From Cymbidium sinense (Eukaryota; Streptophyta; Magnoliopsida; Asparagales; Orchidaceae): a stretch of DNA of 64,000 nt. The notes under the pieces were generated by a model. The model was given only the letters and a program-made list of their open reading frames with translations, ran no database searches and had not been told where the DNA came from. Location: assembly GCA_021442155.1 (NCBI GenBank), contig CM038221.1, positions 45,889,648-45,953,647 on the forward strand, given 5' to 3'. Of this stretch, positions 1-10,429 are shown in pieces (position 1 is the stretch's first letter; each line of letters begins with the position of its first letter). The position numbers were made by a program, and so were the translations under genes.

Positions 1-176
1 CTCTTTTTTGTTTTCATTCTTTTTTAAAAATGATATTAGGGGTCAACACCTCACAATATGGTTCTCCTGTTTCACTTTCATAGGTTCTGGAAGGCTCGTC
101 TGACTGTGTCGTCGCATGTGGCCGCCGAGGGCTTGGCCGGAGGAGAATTCTGAGCCACATATGAAACACTCGTGGA
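1..176 (-). pseudogene. ZAT5-like C2H2 zinc-finger C-terminal fragment (copy 1, cut by window edge)
   Basis: On the minus strand this segment encodes one plant-type C2H2 finger at 168-106, with the HECFICGSEF start and the QALGGH helix, followed by a short tail that ends at a stop near 45. It is almost identical to the second finger of the ZAT5-like pseudogene at 1190-1810, so it is a partial duplicate. Only the last finger and tail are present; upstream (above 176) the sequence turns into a T-rich tract and unrelated DNA. Unlike copy 2, its tail keeps the open frame after the finger. The ethylene-repression motif usual near the C-terminus of this family (DLNL) is not visible. The left end runs off the window. 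Confidence 0.7.
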
Positions 177-1189
177 CTCTCGTTATCAGTTTTTTTTTTT
201 TTTCGCGATTAAGGGAAGAGTGGAGGGAACGATTGAGAGCAAGAAGTTTCAAATTTGCGTGTGAGGAGGCTGAGGAGCCAGAGGCGGGATCGGTTGAGCG
301 AGGAAATAAAAATAAAATTTCTCCTTTTTTTGTTTTGACGATCTAAATTTTATTTGATTAAGTCACAAATGAACTTAATTTAAAAAAATGTGTATCTGTT
401 GCATAATATGAAATATCATTTAAAGCAAATTTAACATTTGGATGTAATGGCGCGTTTACAATCGACATTTTGTTCATCGTTGATTTTAAACAAAATGCGC
501 GTTATCACTTCCGCTCGATTTTCCTTGTCCTGAGTCAGATCTTTCTTGATGACGCTTTAAAATTAATCGCATCAATTTCAATGGAGGTTTTGGTTTCGCG
601 TCGCCTCCCCACGATATGCGTGTAGCACGTTGGCGATTCGATCACATCGGTTGATCACTCTTGTCTTCTCATATTCACCAGTTCTGACGTTCAATGACGA
701 AGCCGCCCGTTGTCAAGTCATTTGATTTTCGTCTCATGTATTTCACTCGATTTGTGCTGTCCTTTGTCATTCAACATTTACATTTCGTCCGTTGGCGTGA
801 ACGATCTCATTTGGTAGTTTTGGCGTTAGCGCGATCAATTTAAATGAAACGTGGAGTCGTTTGGACGTCATCGCAGCTTTTCGATGAGTCGACATTATCG
901 GCTCACATTTGTTCGGTTACATTTAGATTATGCAATATTTATATTCTGATTAGTTTCGACATTCTGAAATTGACGGTGAAGTTCGTTCGTCGATTGAAGG
1001 TCGTTCTACACCATTTTTCCATGTATTTTTCGATTTATATTTTCGTCGTCCGTCGAATTGAACAAGAGCTTGACTCGACATGACATATATGAAGGTCAAC
1101 AACATTGAAATATTTGATTTTATTTTATTTATCGGCAATGCAGTGACGCAATATATTTCACTGTATTCTCTTTTGTTCTCCTCTTTTCT
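177..1189. other. About 1 kb spacer between the two zinc-finger copies, no gene recognised
   Basis: The spacer separates the two direct copies of the zinc-finger segment. It starts with a purine-rich stretch at 200-300 and then has mixed sequence with scattered CG dinucleotides. The short open frames in it have no recognisable domain. It may be an insertion or the original flank of the duplicated piece. Confidence 0.5.
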
Positions 1190-1377
1190 TCTCTTTTTTT
1201 TTTTTCATTCTTTTTTAAAAATGATATTAGGGGTCAACACCTCACAATATGGTTCTCCTGTTTCACTTCCATAGGTTCCGAAGGCTCGTCTGACTGTGTC
1301 GTCGCATGTGGCCGCCGAGGGCTTGGCCGGAGGAGAATTCTGAGCCACATATGAAACACTCGTGGACTCTCGTTATC
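1190..1377. repeat. Direct repeat copy 2 (partner at 1-176)
   Basis: About 180 bp match the first 176 bp of the window in the same orientation with only a few differences, including a one-base indel near 1279 and a longer T tract at the left end. The repeat covers the second zinc finger and the tail of the ZAT5-like sequence. The close match suggests a fairly recent duplication. Confidence 0.85.
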
Positions 1378-1810
1378 TTGCCATTGTTTGAGTTGGAGAA
1401 AGAATTCATGCTTAATTGAATCAAGCCCTTTCCTATCTCCCCTCGTTTCCTTTCCTGAACCAGCTGGATAGGCAGCTTGGGTTTCTTATGGCTTGTTCGA
1501 TGGCCGCCGAGTGCTTGGTAGGATGGGAAGCACTTATCGCACGTCTTGCACTTGTACAAATAGAACTCGGCTTTGCCATTTGTGGCGACTCCCTTGCTTA
1601 TTAACTCTCCGCCTCGACTTTGACGGTTTCTTTGATGACGGCATCCGGTAGTGAGCCTTGAGCGAGGAGTACGAGGCAATTAGCCATGTCCTCGTCCTCC
1701 GAGGAATACGAAGACGTCGGAGCTGTGGCAGTCGATAAGTGTCTCTGCCGCTTGGTTCTCCTTCCCTTGACGATTTGAGGGGAAAGCATGACATCTTCCG
1801 TAGCATCCAT
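1230..1810 (-). pseudogene. ZAT5-like C1-2i C2H2 zinc-finger gene, frameshifted
   Basis: Plant ZAT5-type proteins are intronless nuclear transcription factors with two QALGGH fingers. Here a start at 1810 opens a frame with a basic GRRTKRQR box and the EDEDMANCLVLLAQG box typical of the N-terminal half, but it stops at about 1602. The next frame carries on with finger 1 at 1550-1488 (CKTC...QALGGHRTSH) and finger 2 at 1358-1296 (CFIC...QALGGHMRRH). A one-base shift is therefore needed near 1605-1620. A second one-base loss near 1279 disrupts the tail relative to the copy at 1-176. No DLNL repression motif is seen. A sequencing error could explain one lesion; two make a pseudogene more likely. 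Confidence 0.72.
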
Positions 1811-2760
1811 TGGAATAAAGGAAATGCAGGGGAAGCAGTAGGAACACTAAGAGACACCAACGGTTCTTTCACACCACAACTCAACTGGGAGAACTCAACT
1901 GTTTTACCACAGCTCCTGCAAGACCCAATTAAAGAATCATTTTGGGGCTCTTTAGATTTCTTCAAATTAATAGATGATTCGGGTCCTAAACTTTCTGATT
2001 CCAGAACTCTAGTACAAGTAATGGCAGGTATGCTTCTGCTTTGAGGCTGCAGACCAGGCTCCAAAATCTTAGTTGCAGCTTGCATTAACCGAGCTTGATT
2101 GCCCCTTGAAAGCAACATTGGACTGTTCACTGGAGAAACTAGTTTATGCTGTTGCTTTCCGGAGCGAGCAACAACGTTTCTGTGGATAACATCAGGACTA
2201 AATCTTGCAGCATTAACTGGGCGCCGTTCCAAGAACCCTCCAGTCTTCTGTAACTTCTGCGGCCTAGAAGAATTAGGCTTTCTCTGTCCTGCAACCTCAT
2301 GACACATGTCCTGATCAAGCGGAAAGTACTCCCCACTCCTATCCCGGTCATGGTAATACTCAGAATCTAAAGCTTTCCTGGGCTTCTCATGGTCTATAAC
2401 AGGGAGAGAATGGGCGATGGGGGAAGCATAGAAAGCGAGGGAAGTCGCAGCACCAAAATGATCAATGAGGGAACCAATCTCCTTCTATATTTCTCATGAT
2501 CTCTATACAATATTTTGATAAGACTTTGTTCTCCATCGGCAACTATGCCAGTTTTATCCTCATTACGGTGATCTTCGTGATACTCTTTGTCGAAGCTCTC
2601 TATTGAATTCTTTAAAGGATCTCCTGTGTGCCTTGTCCTTGTTCTCTCGCCATTGGCTTTGTGCATCAAATTTGTGTTATTATCTTTTTTCATGGATTGG
2701 CTAGACCTTTTTATGCACTAACTTTTGGGCAACAAATTCTTTGATTACATCTTTAGACAC
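1811..2760 (-). pseudogene. Fragment of a DUF3741/DUF4378 (TRM/LONGIFOLIA-type) family protein, frameshifted
   Basis: Minus-strand reading gives a long stretch from about 2480 down to 1811 in one frame, with SLIDHFGAATSLAFYASP, then a segment with SPVNSPMLLSRGNQARLM and AATKILEPGLQ, then SCRSCGKTVEFSQ. The upstream part (2693 to about 2490, with LIKILYRDHEK) is in another frame, so a one-base shift lies near 2490. The ILEPGLQ block resembles plant proteins of the DUF3741/DUF4378 group linked to microtubule organisation; this family call is from memory and only moderate. The N-terminal and C-terminal parts are missing. The fragment runs without a gap into the start of the ZAT5-like sequence at 1810, so two unrelated gene pieces are fused here. 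Confidence 0.45.
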
Positions 2761-4104
2761 TACTATTTCTCAACTCAAGATGACATCTTTTATGTTACAC
2801 TAAGTATATGAGGGAGTACTGCTATATCTAAATTATCACATGCATTATGCTAAGTTATTTATAGTAAGAAGAATAATCATTATTTATTTTCATAATATTT
2901 TTCATTATTTAGGATGATCTCTATTTTATTTTTCTCTTACATATGTATATGCACATTTATATCTGTGCCAAAAAGATAATTTAATGAAGATGTAGTCATT
3001 TCCAACGCTCTTTTTTCTAAAATACCATTTTGTACATATAGTTACTAGAAATTATAATTTCATGTCGTTGTTGTTATATTAGATGGTGCAGAGATAGATG
3101 AATTACTCCGACCTATGGTGTCTTCCATAATAGTCCAATTTGTTGCTTTGTTGTCTCAACTTTCTTATTTAAGGCTCCACGTCCAAAATATTGGTATTAT
3201 TGGATTTAAATCTCAATTTGAGTGGATTTAAACGTCTTAATTGAAGTTAAAACTGAACCTTTCTTCTTAACCATAAGCTAATATCCTCAAACAAAGGGTT
3301 GGTTTTATTTGATCATTCTTCTCTTCTTGGTGCACGAATATATCATCATGCATGTTCTGCCCAAGAATGATGATACTCAAAAAAAAAAAAATTTTGATCA
3401 GAATTTTGTAACTTGCATTTAATTAGGATGAATTTTATGACCATTAGATTTATTTGAGTGTAATATAATTTTTGATTAATTAGTTATGTATTTTACACAT
3501 CTCCTAATGAATATGATTAGTATAAAACTTTTCCCAATTAAATTTGAATCAGGATATCTTAACCAAAACTTTTCACTCATAAATGTGGCCATTGCATGAG
3601 TATGATCCAAGAATAATATCAATAAACAGAAGAACCTAATGAAAGCTTCTCTTTTCTTCACACCGATTCTTTCCATTGCCCCAATTTGACTTTCTTGTTT
3701 CTTAGATTATGTTTTTGATTTATTGAAACCATTTTTAATATAAACAAATTTTGAACTAGTTGAACAGGGTAAATGCTACCTTAGGGTTTTGCTGCTTCTT
3801 CCCAGCTCAATTGCACGAACTTAGCTGCTGGTTAACGGTCGTTTTTCCTTAGTTTATCGGATTTGACCATTTTTTGGAAACAATTGTTATTGAAGCCAAA
3901 TTTCACCCTCCCGTGTCTTGGCAGCTTGCTTCTACAACGAGCTGTCTTGGGTGGCAAGAAAGAAATGAAAACATTCATATCCATTTGAGCCTGATTGAGA
4001 TAATCTTCTCCATTCCGTGCTTCAACCTTCGAGGACATCTAGGGATAGTACTAATTCATCGGCGCACGTAACTCCATATGATATTATCTAACTATTTCAT
4101 GCAG
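2761..4104. other. Intergenic, AT-rich, no gene recognised
   Basis: The stretch contains short homopolymers (for example A-rich at 3380-3392) and small unsupported open frames on both strands at 3476-3676 and 3832-4071. None shows a known domain. I looked for upstream exons of the dehydrogenase fragment that follows, with Rossmann glycine motif or YxxxK, and saw none. Confidence 0.5.
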
Positions 4105-4383
4105 ATGGCCGCAATGGAGCTTGGAAAGCACAGTATACGAGTTAATGGCATAGCGCGTGGCCTTCACCTGGATGATAGCTACCCTGTTTCAGTTGGGAGG
4201 GAGAGAGCAGAGAAGCTGACAGCAGAAGTTACGCCTCTACAGAGATGGCTTGACCCTGAGAGAGATCTGGCTTCCACTGTGCTGTATCTGGTCGGAGAAG
4301 ATTCGCGCTACATGACTGGCACTACCATCTTCGTTGATGGAGCTCAGTCGATCGTCAGGCCTCGGATGAGATCGTTCATTTGA
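4105..4383 (+). pseudogene. Last exon of a short-chain dehydrogenase/reductase, orphan
   Basis: Classical SDR enzymes are NAD(P)-dependent oxidoreductases of about 250-300 residues. The open frame here encodes only the C-terminal part: [18 protein letters not shown], then [20 protein letters not shown], and the terminal block [20 protein letters not shown] before the stop. The exon is preceded by a pyrimidine-rich tract ending in gcag at 4104, a good splice acceptor, so it is a terminal exon. The cofactor-binding TGxxxGxG segment and the catalytic YxxxK are not encoded upstream in the window. It is either an exon fragment left by duplication or the end of a gene whose other exons were lost. 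The frame itself is intact. Confidence 0.72.
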
Positions 4384-6517
4384 AACTGATCGAGTCTTTT
4401 GAGGGCTCTCTTCTTCTTTTTTCTGTTGCCATCGCCGTTCATGCATTTAAATGATTTTTTTTACCTCGTTTATTTAATTCAGTTTTTCCTTTCTAACGTT
4501 CGATGCTAATTTGGGTATTGCCTTGACTCTCTTAATGGCTATGTAGCGTTTCATTTAAATTTATTTCTGATAGTTTAATGCAAGGATGTGGACCAACTCC
4601 TTTTTTAAGTTTTATTGCAGAGTACAAAGATGAAGTACAAATGTTGTGTCCCATTCTTCCACTGAAAAGCGTTCTATAAGAAACTCATTATTCGGCTCAA
4701 TTAGAGCTTATTCATGATGATCTGATTAACTCTTCGAATAAATTTGAACACTTTTATAAATATTTGATTGTTAATGAGCAAGTTTGTCATTCAATTCACT
4801 TATATTCATAAATAATATTTTTTTGAAGTTCATGAACAAACTCATTAAAGAGCTTGATGATAACTCAGTTAGGACTTATTCTTGAATAATATTATTCAAT
4901 TTTTTATTTTTAGGTCTAATGAGTTTTAATTAATAACAACTCGTGTATATTTTAACAAGTTGTTCATGAACAAGTTCAATTAAGGTTTGATTAAAACTTA
5001 TTTATTTCATTAAATAAGTTCGTTAACATGTTTGATAATTTCAATTTAAGTTGAGCTCTTGAACAAATTCAATCCGAATTAGAACTAATTTTTTTGTAAA
5101 ATGAGCTCAAATTTGAATATCATCCTAAAAGCTTGAGCTTGATATATAAATTTGAACTCGAATAAATACATCCTTAACTCGGCTCGATTTGTTTGCAGTA
5201 TTAAGAATTAACTATAGATCATTCTCACAAACGCAGAAGTCTTGAAGAACATCTTCAACAAAATGTTGTTTCTTCGAATTTTCTTATTTGTCTGTATATT
5301 AAGATTATATAATTGTAAAAACGTGATTTCTCATTTTTAAACAAAGGTGAGAGACTTCATAGGAAACTGAATAAACCTATAATATATTAGAAAAAAGAAC
5401 TACATAATTATAATAATTATGTATATATTCCTTTACACCTAAACCTCTAAAAAAAGCAGCTTTAGGATCAAAACAAAACCAAACTAATTCATAATCAAAA
5501 TAAATTTAATTAAAAAAATAAATCAAATTCTCAACAATCACTCATAGTAATCAAGACCGATTTCTCTAGGTCGTGGGTACAGTCAAATTTCTGACCAATT
5601 CAATTGTATTTAACGGAATTTAATCAAATCAGTGTGAATAGGTGATCATATGTGATCATTTTCCTCAAAAATATTTTTAAATAATTGTATTTACATACAG
5701 TTAATACTTATTATTTTTATTAAATATATTTTAAGTTGAAAGAAATTTATTCCTAGGTTTTATTTACGTGATTGATTGTGTCTAATCGATCAGGGCTATT
5801 GCCCTATGGTCTAACAGTCGTATCAGTTCGAAATTCAACCTGACATTCAAAATGTTTACAATAGAGCGCCAACAAATTAAGGAGCAATAAGCTCTTTTCT
5901 ATTTCTCTTTTAGTATCAACTTATTTAAACAAATTTTTTTTAGTTATAAATTGCAAAAGAAAAAATTAGTTTGAGATATCTTTATCATATTTTAATGAGG
6001 ATATATTATTTTAAGATTAGTGTAGAAAATTTTAATTAATTTATTGTTATATTTATCTTAAAATAAATTTAAAACTTATTTAAATTTTGAATTAAAATAT
6101 TTTAATTAACTCAAATTTCTTCTTTTAATAGTACGTAAGGTGTAGATCGCTCTCTTCTCACTCTATCTTAAGAAATTATTACATACAGAATTCAAACCAT
6201 CTATCCAGATAACTATATATTCGTTGTGTATTCACTCGTGTACATATACATAAAGAATACATAATTTTCATAAAACTATTATGTACCATTTTGTGTTCAA
6301 TATATAGTGTATACACACAATGGCATAACCTTTAATCAAAAACGTTTAAAATAAAATAAAATAAAAAATAGCTAATAACAACATATAAATCAAGAGAAAA
6401 TATCTTTTTTAATTTAAACAATATGATTGGGCTTATTTTTAATTGTGCCGTACACTTCTTCGTATATAAATTTTTAATTAATGATTCTATATCGAAACAT
6501 ATTTTAGTATCTATTAG
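4384..6517. other. AT-rich intergenic region, no gene recognised
   Basis: This stretch lies between the dehydrogenase exon and the Tat-lineage retrotransposon. No coding signal is convincing on either strand. The part at about 4680-5215 is listed separately as a possible decayed DNA transposon. A tRNA-promoter-like motif near 5840 was considered and rejected. Confidence 0.5.
4680..5215. repeat. Possible decayed non-autonomous hAT-type repeat
   Basis: The segment begins with ttcggctcaattagagctta and ends with a ctcggctcgattt stretch, and is interspersed with gagctt/aagctc words. Such GAGCTC/GAGCCGA-rich ends are common in a class of plant hAT elements. I could not define terminal inverted repeats or a target-site duplication, so this is only a suggestion. 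Confidence 0.25.
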
Positions 6518-7350
6518 AGAATTTTATTAGGTAGATCGAGATCTTTTGTAGCCCAAAATTATCCAACACAAGAGGGGATATGAACACAGGGGTTATCATT
6601 GGAAAACCCGTTAAGGAAAAAACCACGGGGCCTTGCGATGTAGAACTTTTATATGTGTTCAAAGATCTGGTCCGCTTCTTTGGTTGGGAGAAGAAGGTGT
6701 TCTGAGCAATATTAGAGTGTAGAAAAAATCTGTCTCAACTCCAACCAGGAGAAGTTTCCCAAAAGCGGCGAAGGCGATCTTGGGAGCAACCTCTTGATCT
6801 TGAGGAGCGAGTGATCTTTTCTAGTCCTCAGGGGCGATCTCCAGGCGCTCCGATCTTGAGCATCTTGGTGGTGGCGGTGGTGATAGATAAATGCGTCAAG
6901 GTCATGGTGGTTCTCGAGCTCGGTCTTTAAATCGGATTTCTAGGTGAGAATGAAGCTCTATTTATAGATTTTGGAGTGGCGCCTTGTAATTCGTGGAAAA
7001 CTCCAACCACTCCATCGGACGGCCATCGCGATCCCGATCGAGATGGTGTATTTTGATGATCAGGTGTCTTAATGATGTCGAATTGGGTGATCTTGGATTC
7101 GTTGGATTTCTTGGGCCTCGATCGTATAAATATGTCAATTTTGGTGACCATTTGGCGGATCGGATCCATTTTCATGCTTTCCGATAAATCGAGTCGATTC
7201 GAGCTCGGATCGGTATGCTGATGTTCTTATGTTCGTCTCATCGCGAGGCTCGGTTGTAAGTTCTTGAAATCGGTGATTAGATCGAAGCATTTCGAAAATG
7301 CCTTGAGATTCGTCTTGATGATTAATTTTTTGAGGATGTATCGATTCTAT
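6518..7350 (-). repeat. 3' LTR of the Tat-lineage element (left copy)
   Basis: It matches 15340-16178 from the gaattttatt start to the gaggatgtatcgat end. A minus-strand TATA box (TATAAATAGAG) lies at about 6958-6970, preceding a sequence shared by both LTRs, which agrees with transcription on the minus strand. The canonical TG start is mutated to AG in this copy. Confidence 0.85.
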
Positions 7351-8025
7351 TTTTGGGTGACATTATCTCGGTCAAAAATATATATCAAATCTGAAAATAG
7401 TAAATTCTTCAATGAAATTTGAGAGTCCATCAACTGCGTATTTTGAGAGAACAGATCTTCATAATAGCACAATATTATAACTGTGGAAGCTGATGCAGGG
7501 CTGCAAATGCGCATAGGTATGTGTGGGTGCGATATTTTGAGGTTACGGATTGATCCGTGCGAGCAGGGTTCAGGCGGCCGCAGCGCTCAGCGCCCGGCGA
7601 ATAGCGCGTATACGCCACGAGCTACTGAGCGGCTTCGTGGTCGCCAGTCGCGAAGCGAGCCACGGGATCTGGTCGGCGGGTTGCGGCAGCGAATGATAGC
7701 ACGTCAGCCTTGAGTAGCGGCGTGAGCATGAGTGGCCGGCGTCGAGCTGCCGAATTGGCGGTGATTAGCGTCGGCCAGGTTGAAGCAACGATAGTTTTGG
7801 CTTCGGCGATTCGACCGGGGACCAGGCCGGAGGAGATCCGTGGGACGGTCGGGTAATTTGTGATGTTGACCGGTGGACCGTGATTGCGACCAGCGTCATT
7901 TGTCGGCCACGTGGGCCAGTGGTTTCTGTGGCTGCCAGAGCCTATGCTGGCTTGAGCGAACCCTGTGCCCCGGTTGATTTGGGTTTAGGCGGTTTGGCGG
8001 TTTTACGCTTTTGCCCCTAAGGGGT

Positions 8026-8034
8026 CTATAAAAC
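8026..8034 (+). promoter_or_regulatory. TATA-like box upstream of the antisense ORF
   Basis: The motif tctataaaacc lies in a GC-rich region between the left LTR and the antisense ORF, on the strand opposite to gag-pol. Its position about 250 bp before the antisense coding region suggests a dedicated promoter. It is followed by a pyrimidine-rich leader and by two direct repeats of about 40-50 bp with a 57-bp offset (8084 and 8141). Confidence 0.5.
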
Positions 8035-8083
8035 CCCAGGTAAGAGGAAAGGCACACTTTTCTCATCTCCTCTTCTCCTCTTA

Positions 8084-8192
8084 GAGTGCATAGCCCTCCC
8101 CGGTGGGAGTTTGGGCACTCTTTTGGATCCACCTCACAGTGAGTGCATGGCCCCCAGGTGGGAGTTTTGGTGGGAGTTTGGGCACTCTCCTT
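8084..8192 (+). repeat. Tandem leader repeat, 57-bp offset
   Basis: The words gagtgcat...gcccc...ggtgggagtt...gggcactct occur twice, starting at 8084 and 8141, with the second copy carrying an extra ggtgggagtt. The repeats lie in the predicted leader of the antisense ORF. Confidence 0.7.
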
Positions 8193-8279
8193 GGAATAAT
8201 TTTCATCTCGATGCAGAGTTGCGGTGTTTGTAGATGGGTGAGAATCTTTTGAAAGAGACACGTCACCCTTGACTGACTT

Positions 8280-9655
8280 CTAAAATGGGAGGGCGAAGAT
8301 TAGGTCGTCGATCACGGAGACACATTGATCGTTGGAAAAATATTATTTTAGAATGATTTGGTTCTTAAGTGTCCAGAAGTCGATGAGCCCAAACTCCGCC
8401 AGGGTATTTCACCACTTGAGATGAGTTTGGGCGGGATTGCGGTTTCCCATCCCGAGATGATCGCCATTTTGTCGACATCAGAGGTTTGCATTTCCAGTTT
8501 TCGGCAAGATCGTGATGGGACTTATAGTCTTTTCGGATGCGACTGACTCGATATTACGGATGTGCAAGTTTACTGCGATGCATGGTGTATCACACTGCAG
8601 AGTCTACTGACCTCCGGACGAAGGATCCTCCCAAGAGTTGGGCAAGCAGATTCTTTTTTGTGAAGAATGGAGGGTCTTCTCAATGGGAAAAGGCGAGATT
8701 TACCCATTCCCTGGTTGGTGATGAAGATATCCTGGACGAAATTCAGAATATTGAAGATCTTGATTTGAGATTGATATATCAATTTGTCGGAAGGAATCTT
8801 TGTTGGCGGGGCTTTATTCATCCGGCGGTCTTATGCGATTGCGTTGAAAGCCCAACAAAGGTTTCCATCTCCCAGCGTCCTCGGCTTCTTCCCTGAAGGA
8901 CCCGTCTCCAATAGAGAGAAGGAAAAGCGAGGTGATGGTGATATCGATACCGAAAAGTGGGCCCCAGTAGTCGTCCCCAAGTATCTTCATTCGAGGGGCG
9001 TGTTGAATCATTCTGTCGACATCAAGAAGCGTAACAATCCTTCTTGCGTTCATCATCTTTTATTTCCCATTTCCTGGTGCTTAACGTAATTTTTCTTATT
9101 TCAGATACTGAAGAAGCAAGAACTTGACTTCAAAATGAACATTGTGCTGAATGACTGGAATTCAGAGTTCGTGAAGGTCAAGTTTCTCCATGAATATAAG
9201 AAGCGGTATGTGGAGAAAGTAAAAGAGATGTCCTATTGGAGAATCAACTTGATGAGTGCAGACCGAGTTGGCGACTCAGCGACTTCTCTTTCTTTTAAGC
9301 GTTAGGAAGTTGAGTGGACTCGGGATGAATTAGTGGAGGCTAGAGGTTGGTTGCGTATGAGGATCGAAGATCCTTTCTGAGAAGGTTTCAGGTCTTGAGG
9401 CAAAGAACCGAGAGTTACGCGCTCGCCTTTCAGAGAAAGAGGCTGCCTTATCTCGGGTAGAAGCGGGAGCCGGATCACAGGCCGTGGAGGACTTCAAGAA
9501 CTCGACAGCCTTCAAGAGTATCATACAGGATCACGTTCAGGAGGCCAGAGACCACGTGTATGATGTAGAGGTGAAGGCTTTGAGCGGTGTTGATGAAGGC
9601 TTCATCCGAGGTTTCTTGAAGGGGACACGCCAGCTTGGCGTATCCTAGGAGGCTG
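8280..9655 (+). pseudogene. Antisense ORF (aORF) of the Tat element, putative gypsy-type transposase-domain protein, broken
   Basis: This coding remnant runs opposite to gag-pol. Recognisable parts are SWASRFFFVKNGG at about 8636-8680, a block with GRNLCWRGF / GGALFIRR near 8790-8830, and a C-terminal coiled-coil-like stretch at about 9385-9650 with ELRARLSEKEAALSRVEAG and then GVDEGFIRGFLKGTRQLG. These match the plant proteins annotated as putative gypsy-type transposase (Pfam PF04195 family and its coiled-coil extension) that are encoded by antisense ORFs in Tat elements. A pyrimidine-rich acceptor ending in ttcag at 9104 suggests an intron. Frameshifts and stops break the frame several times. 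The function of this protein family is unknown. Confidence 0.65.
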
Positions 9656-9940
9656 GTGTTGAGGTCCTTTCTCCCAGCTTCCCGACCCTTTTAGCGGCGA
9701 TGACTCGAGATAGTTCTTCATCATCTGATGAGACCATCAAGGCGTGTAGTTGTAGTTCCTTTATGTTGCATCGAGTGTTGTATATTATTTCGGTTGATTG
9801 TACTTGTATGTTGCATATTATCCACAAAATTATTTGTAAATATTTCCGGAGTTGTGTGTCAAAGTGTACTGATGATAAAGATTCACGTAGAAGAGATCAT
9901 CGAATCCCTTTAGGATAATTCGATCTATTCTAAGATCATT

Positions 9941-10130
9941 ACCGGCGTTACTTGATGACAAACTTCGGAATATATTTATAGAGGTTCTCTCGAACCTCTC
10001 GATCTATCTAGGTTGTGTATCGGTGTTTACTCGATGATGTTAACGTTATGGAGAAAGTTGTGGCGTATAGAGGATTGCCAACTTATCCAAGGTTGTTTAT
10101 CGAGCGTTACTCGGCGATGTTAACGTAGGA
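9941..10130. repeat. About 80-bp tandem repeats between integrase and antisense ORF
   Basis: Three imperfect units recur at 80-bp spacing, recognised by the core gcgttact(t/c)gatga / gatgttaacgt at about 9944, 10025 and 10105. Tandem repeats at this place are typical for Tat-lineage elements and can seed satellite DNA. Confidence 0.65.
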
Positions 10131-10429
10131 AGATCGATCAAATTCACGGGGATCGATCTTACCACGAATGAGATACAACAATAGTTTGCATTATCTCTTG
10201 AGTCGTGTTTTAAAATGCAAGCGTAAGCGAAAAGTCACAATAAGTATGAGAACTTTAACATAGATAGAAACATAAATCCAAACACCTTGATGCCAAGGTT
10301 GGACAATAAGTGCGACAAAGCAGTATCGATAAATGTTTAATTCGATAACAACAATTGCAATACAAACATACACGATGATAATATTTTCGCATTCTAGAAT
10401 AAAAAGGCGATACATCACAGTACTCGGAG

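Noticed and set aside
1739..2302. Plus-strand open frames opposite the ZAT5-like and DUF3741-like fragments
   Set aside because: They are shadows of the minus-strand coding sequence and have no domain of their own.
5805..5860. Possible SINE or tRNA-derived promoter, with agttcgaaattcaacc resembling a B box
   Set aside because: The A-box candidate is poor and too close, no cloverleaf can be drawn and no SINE tail is seen.
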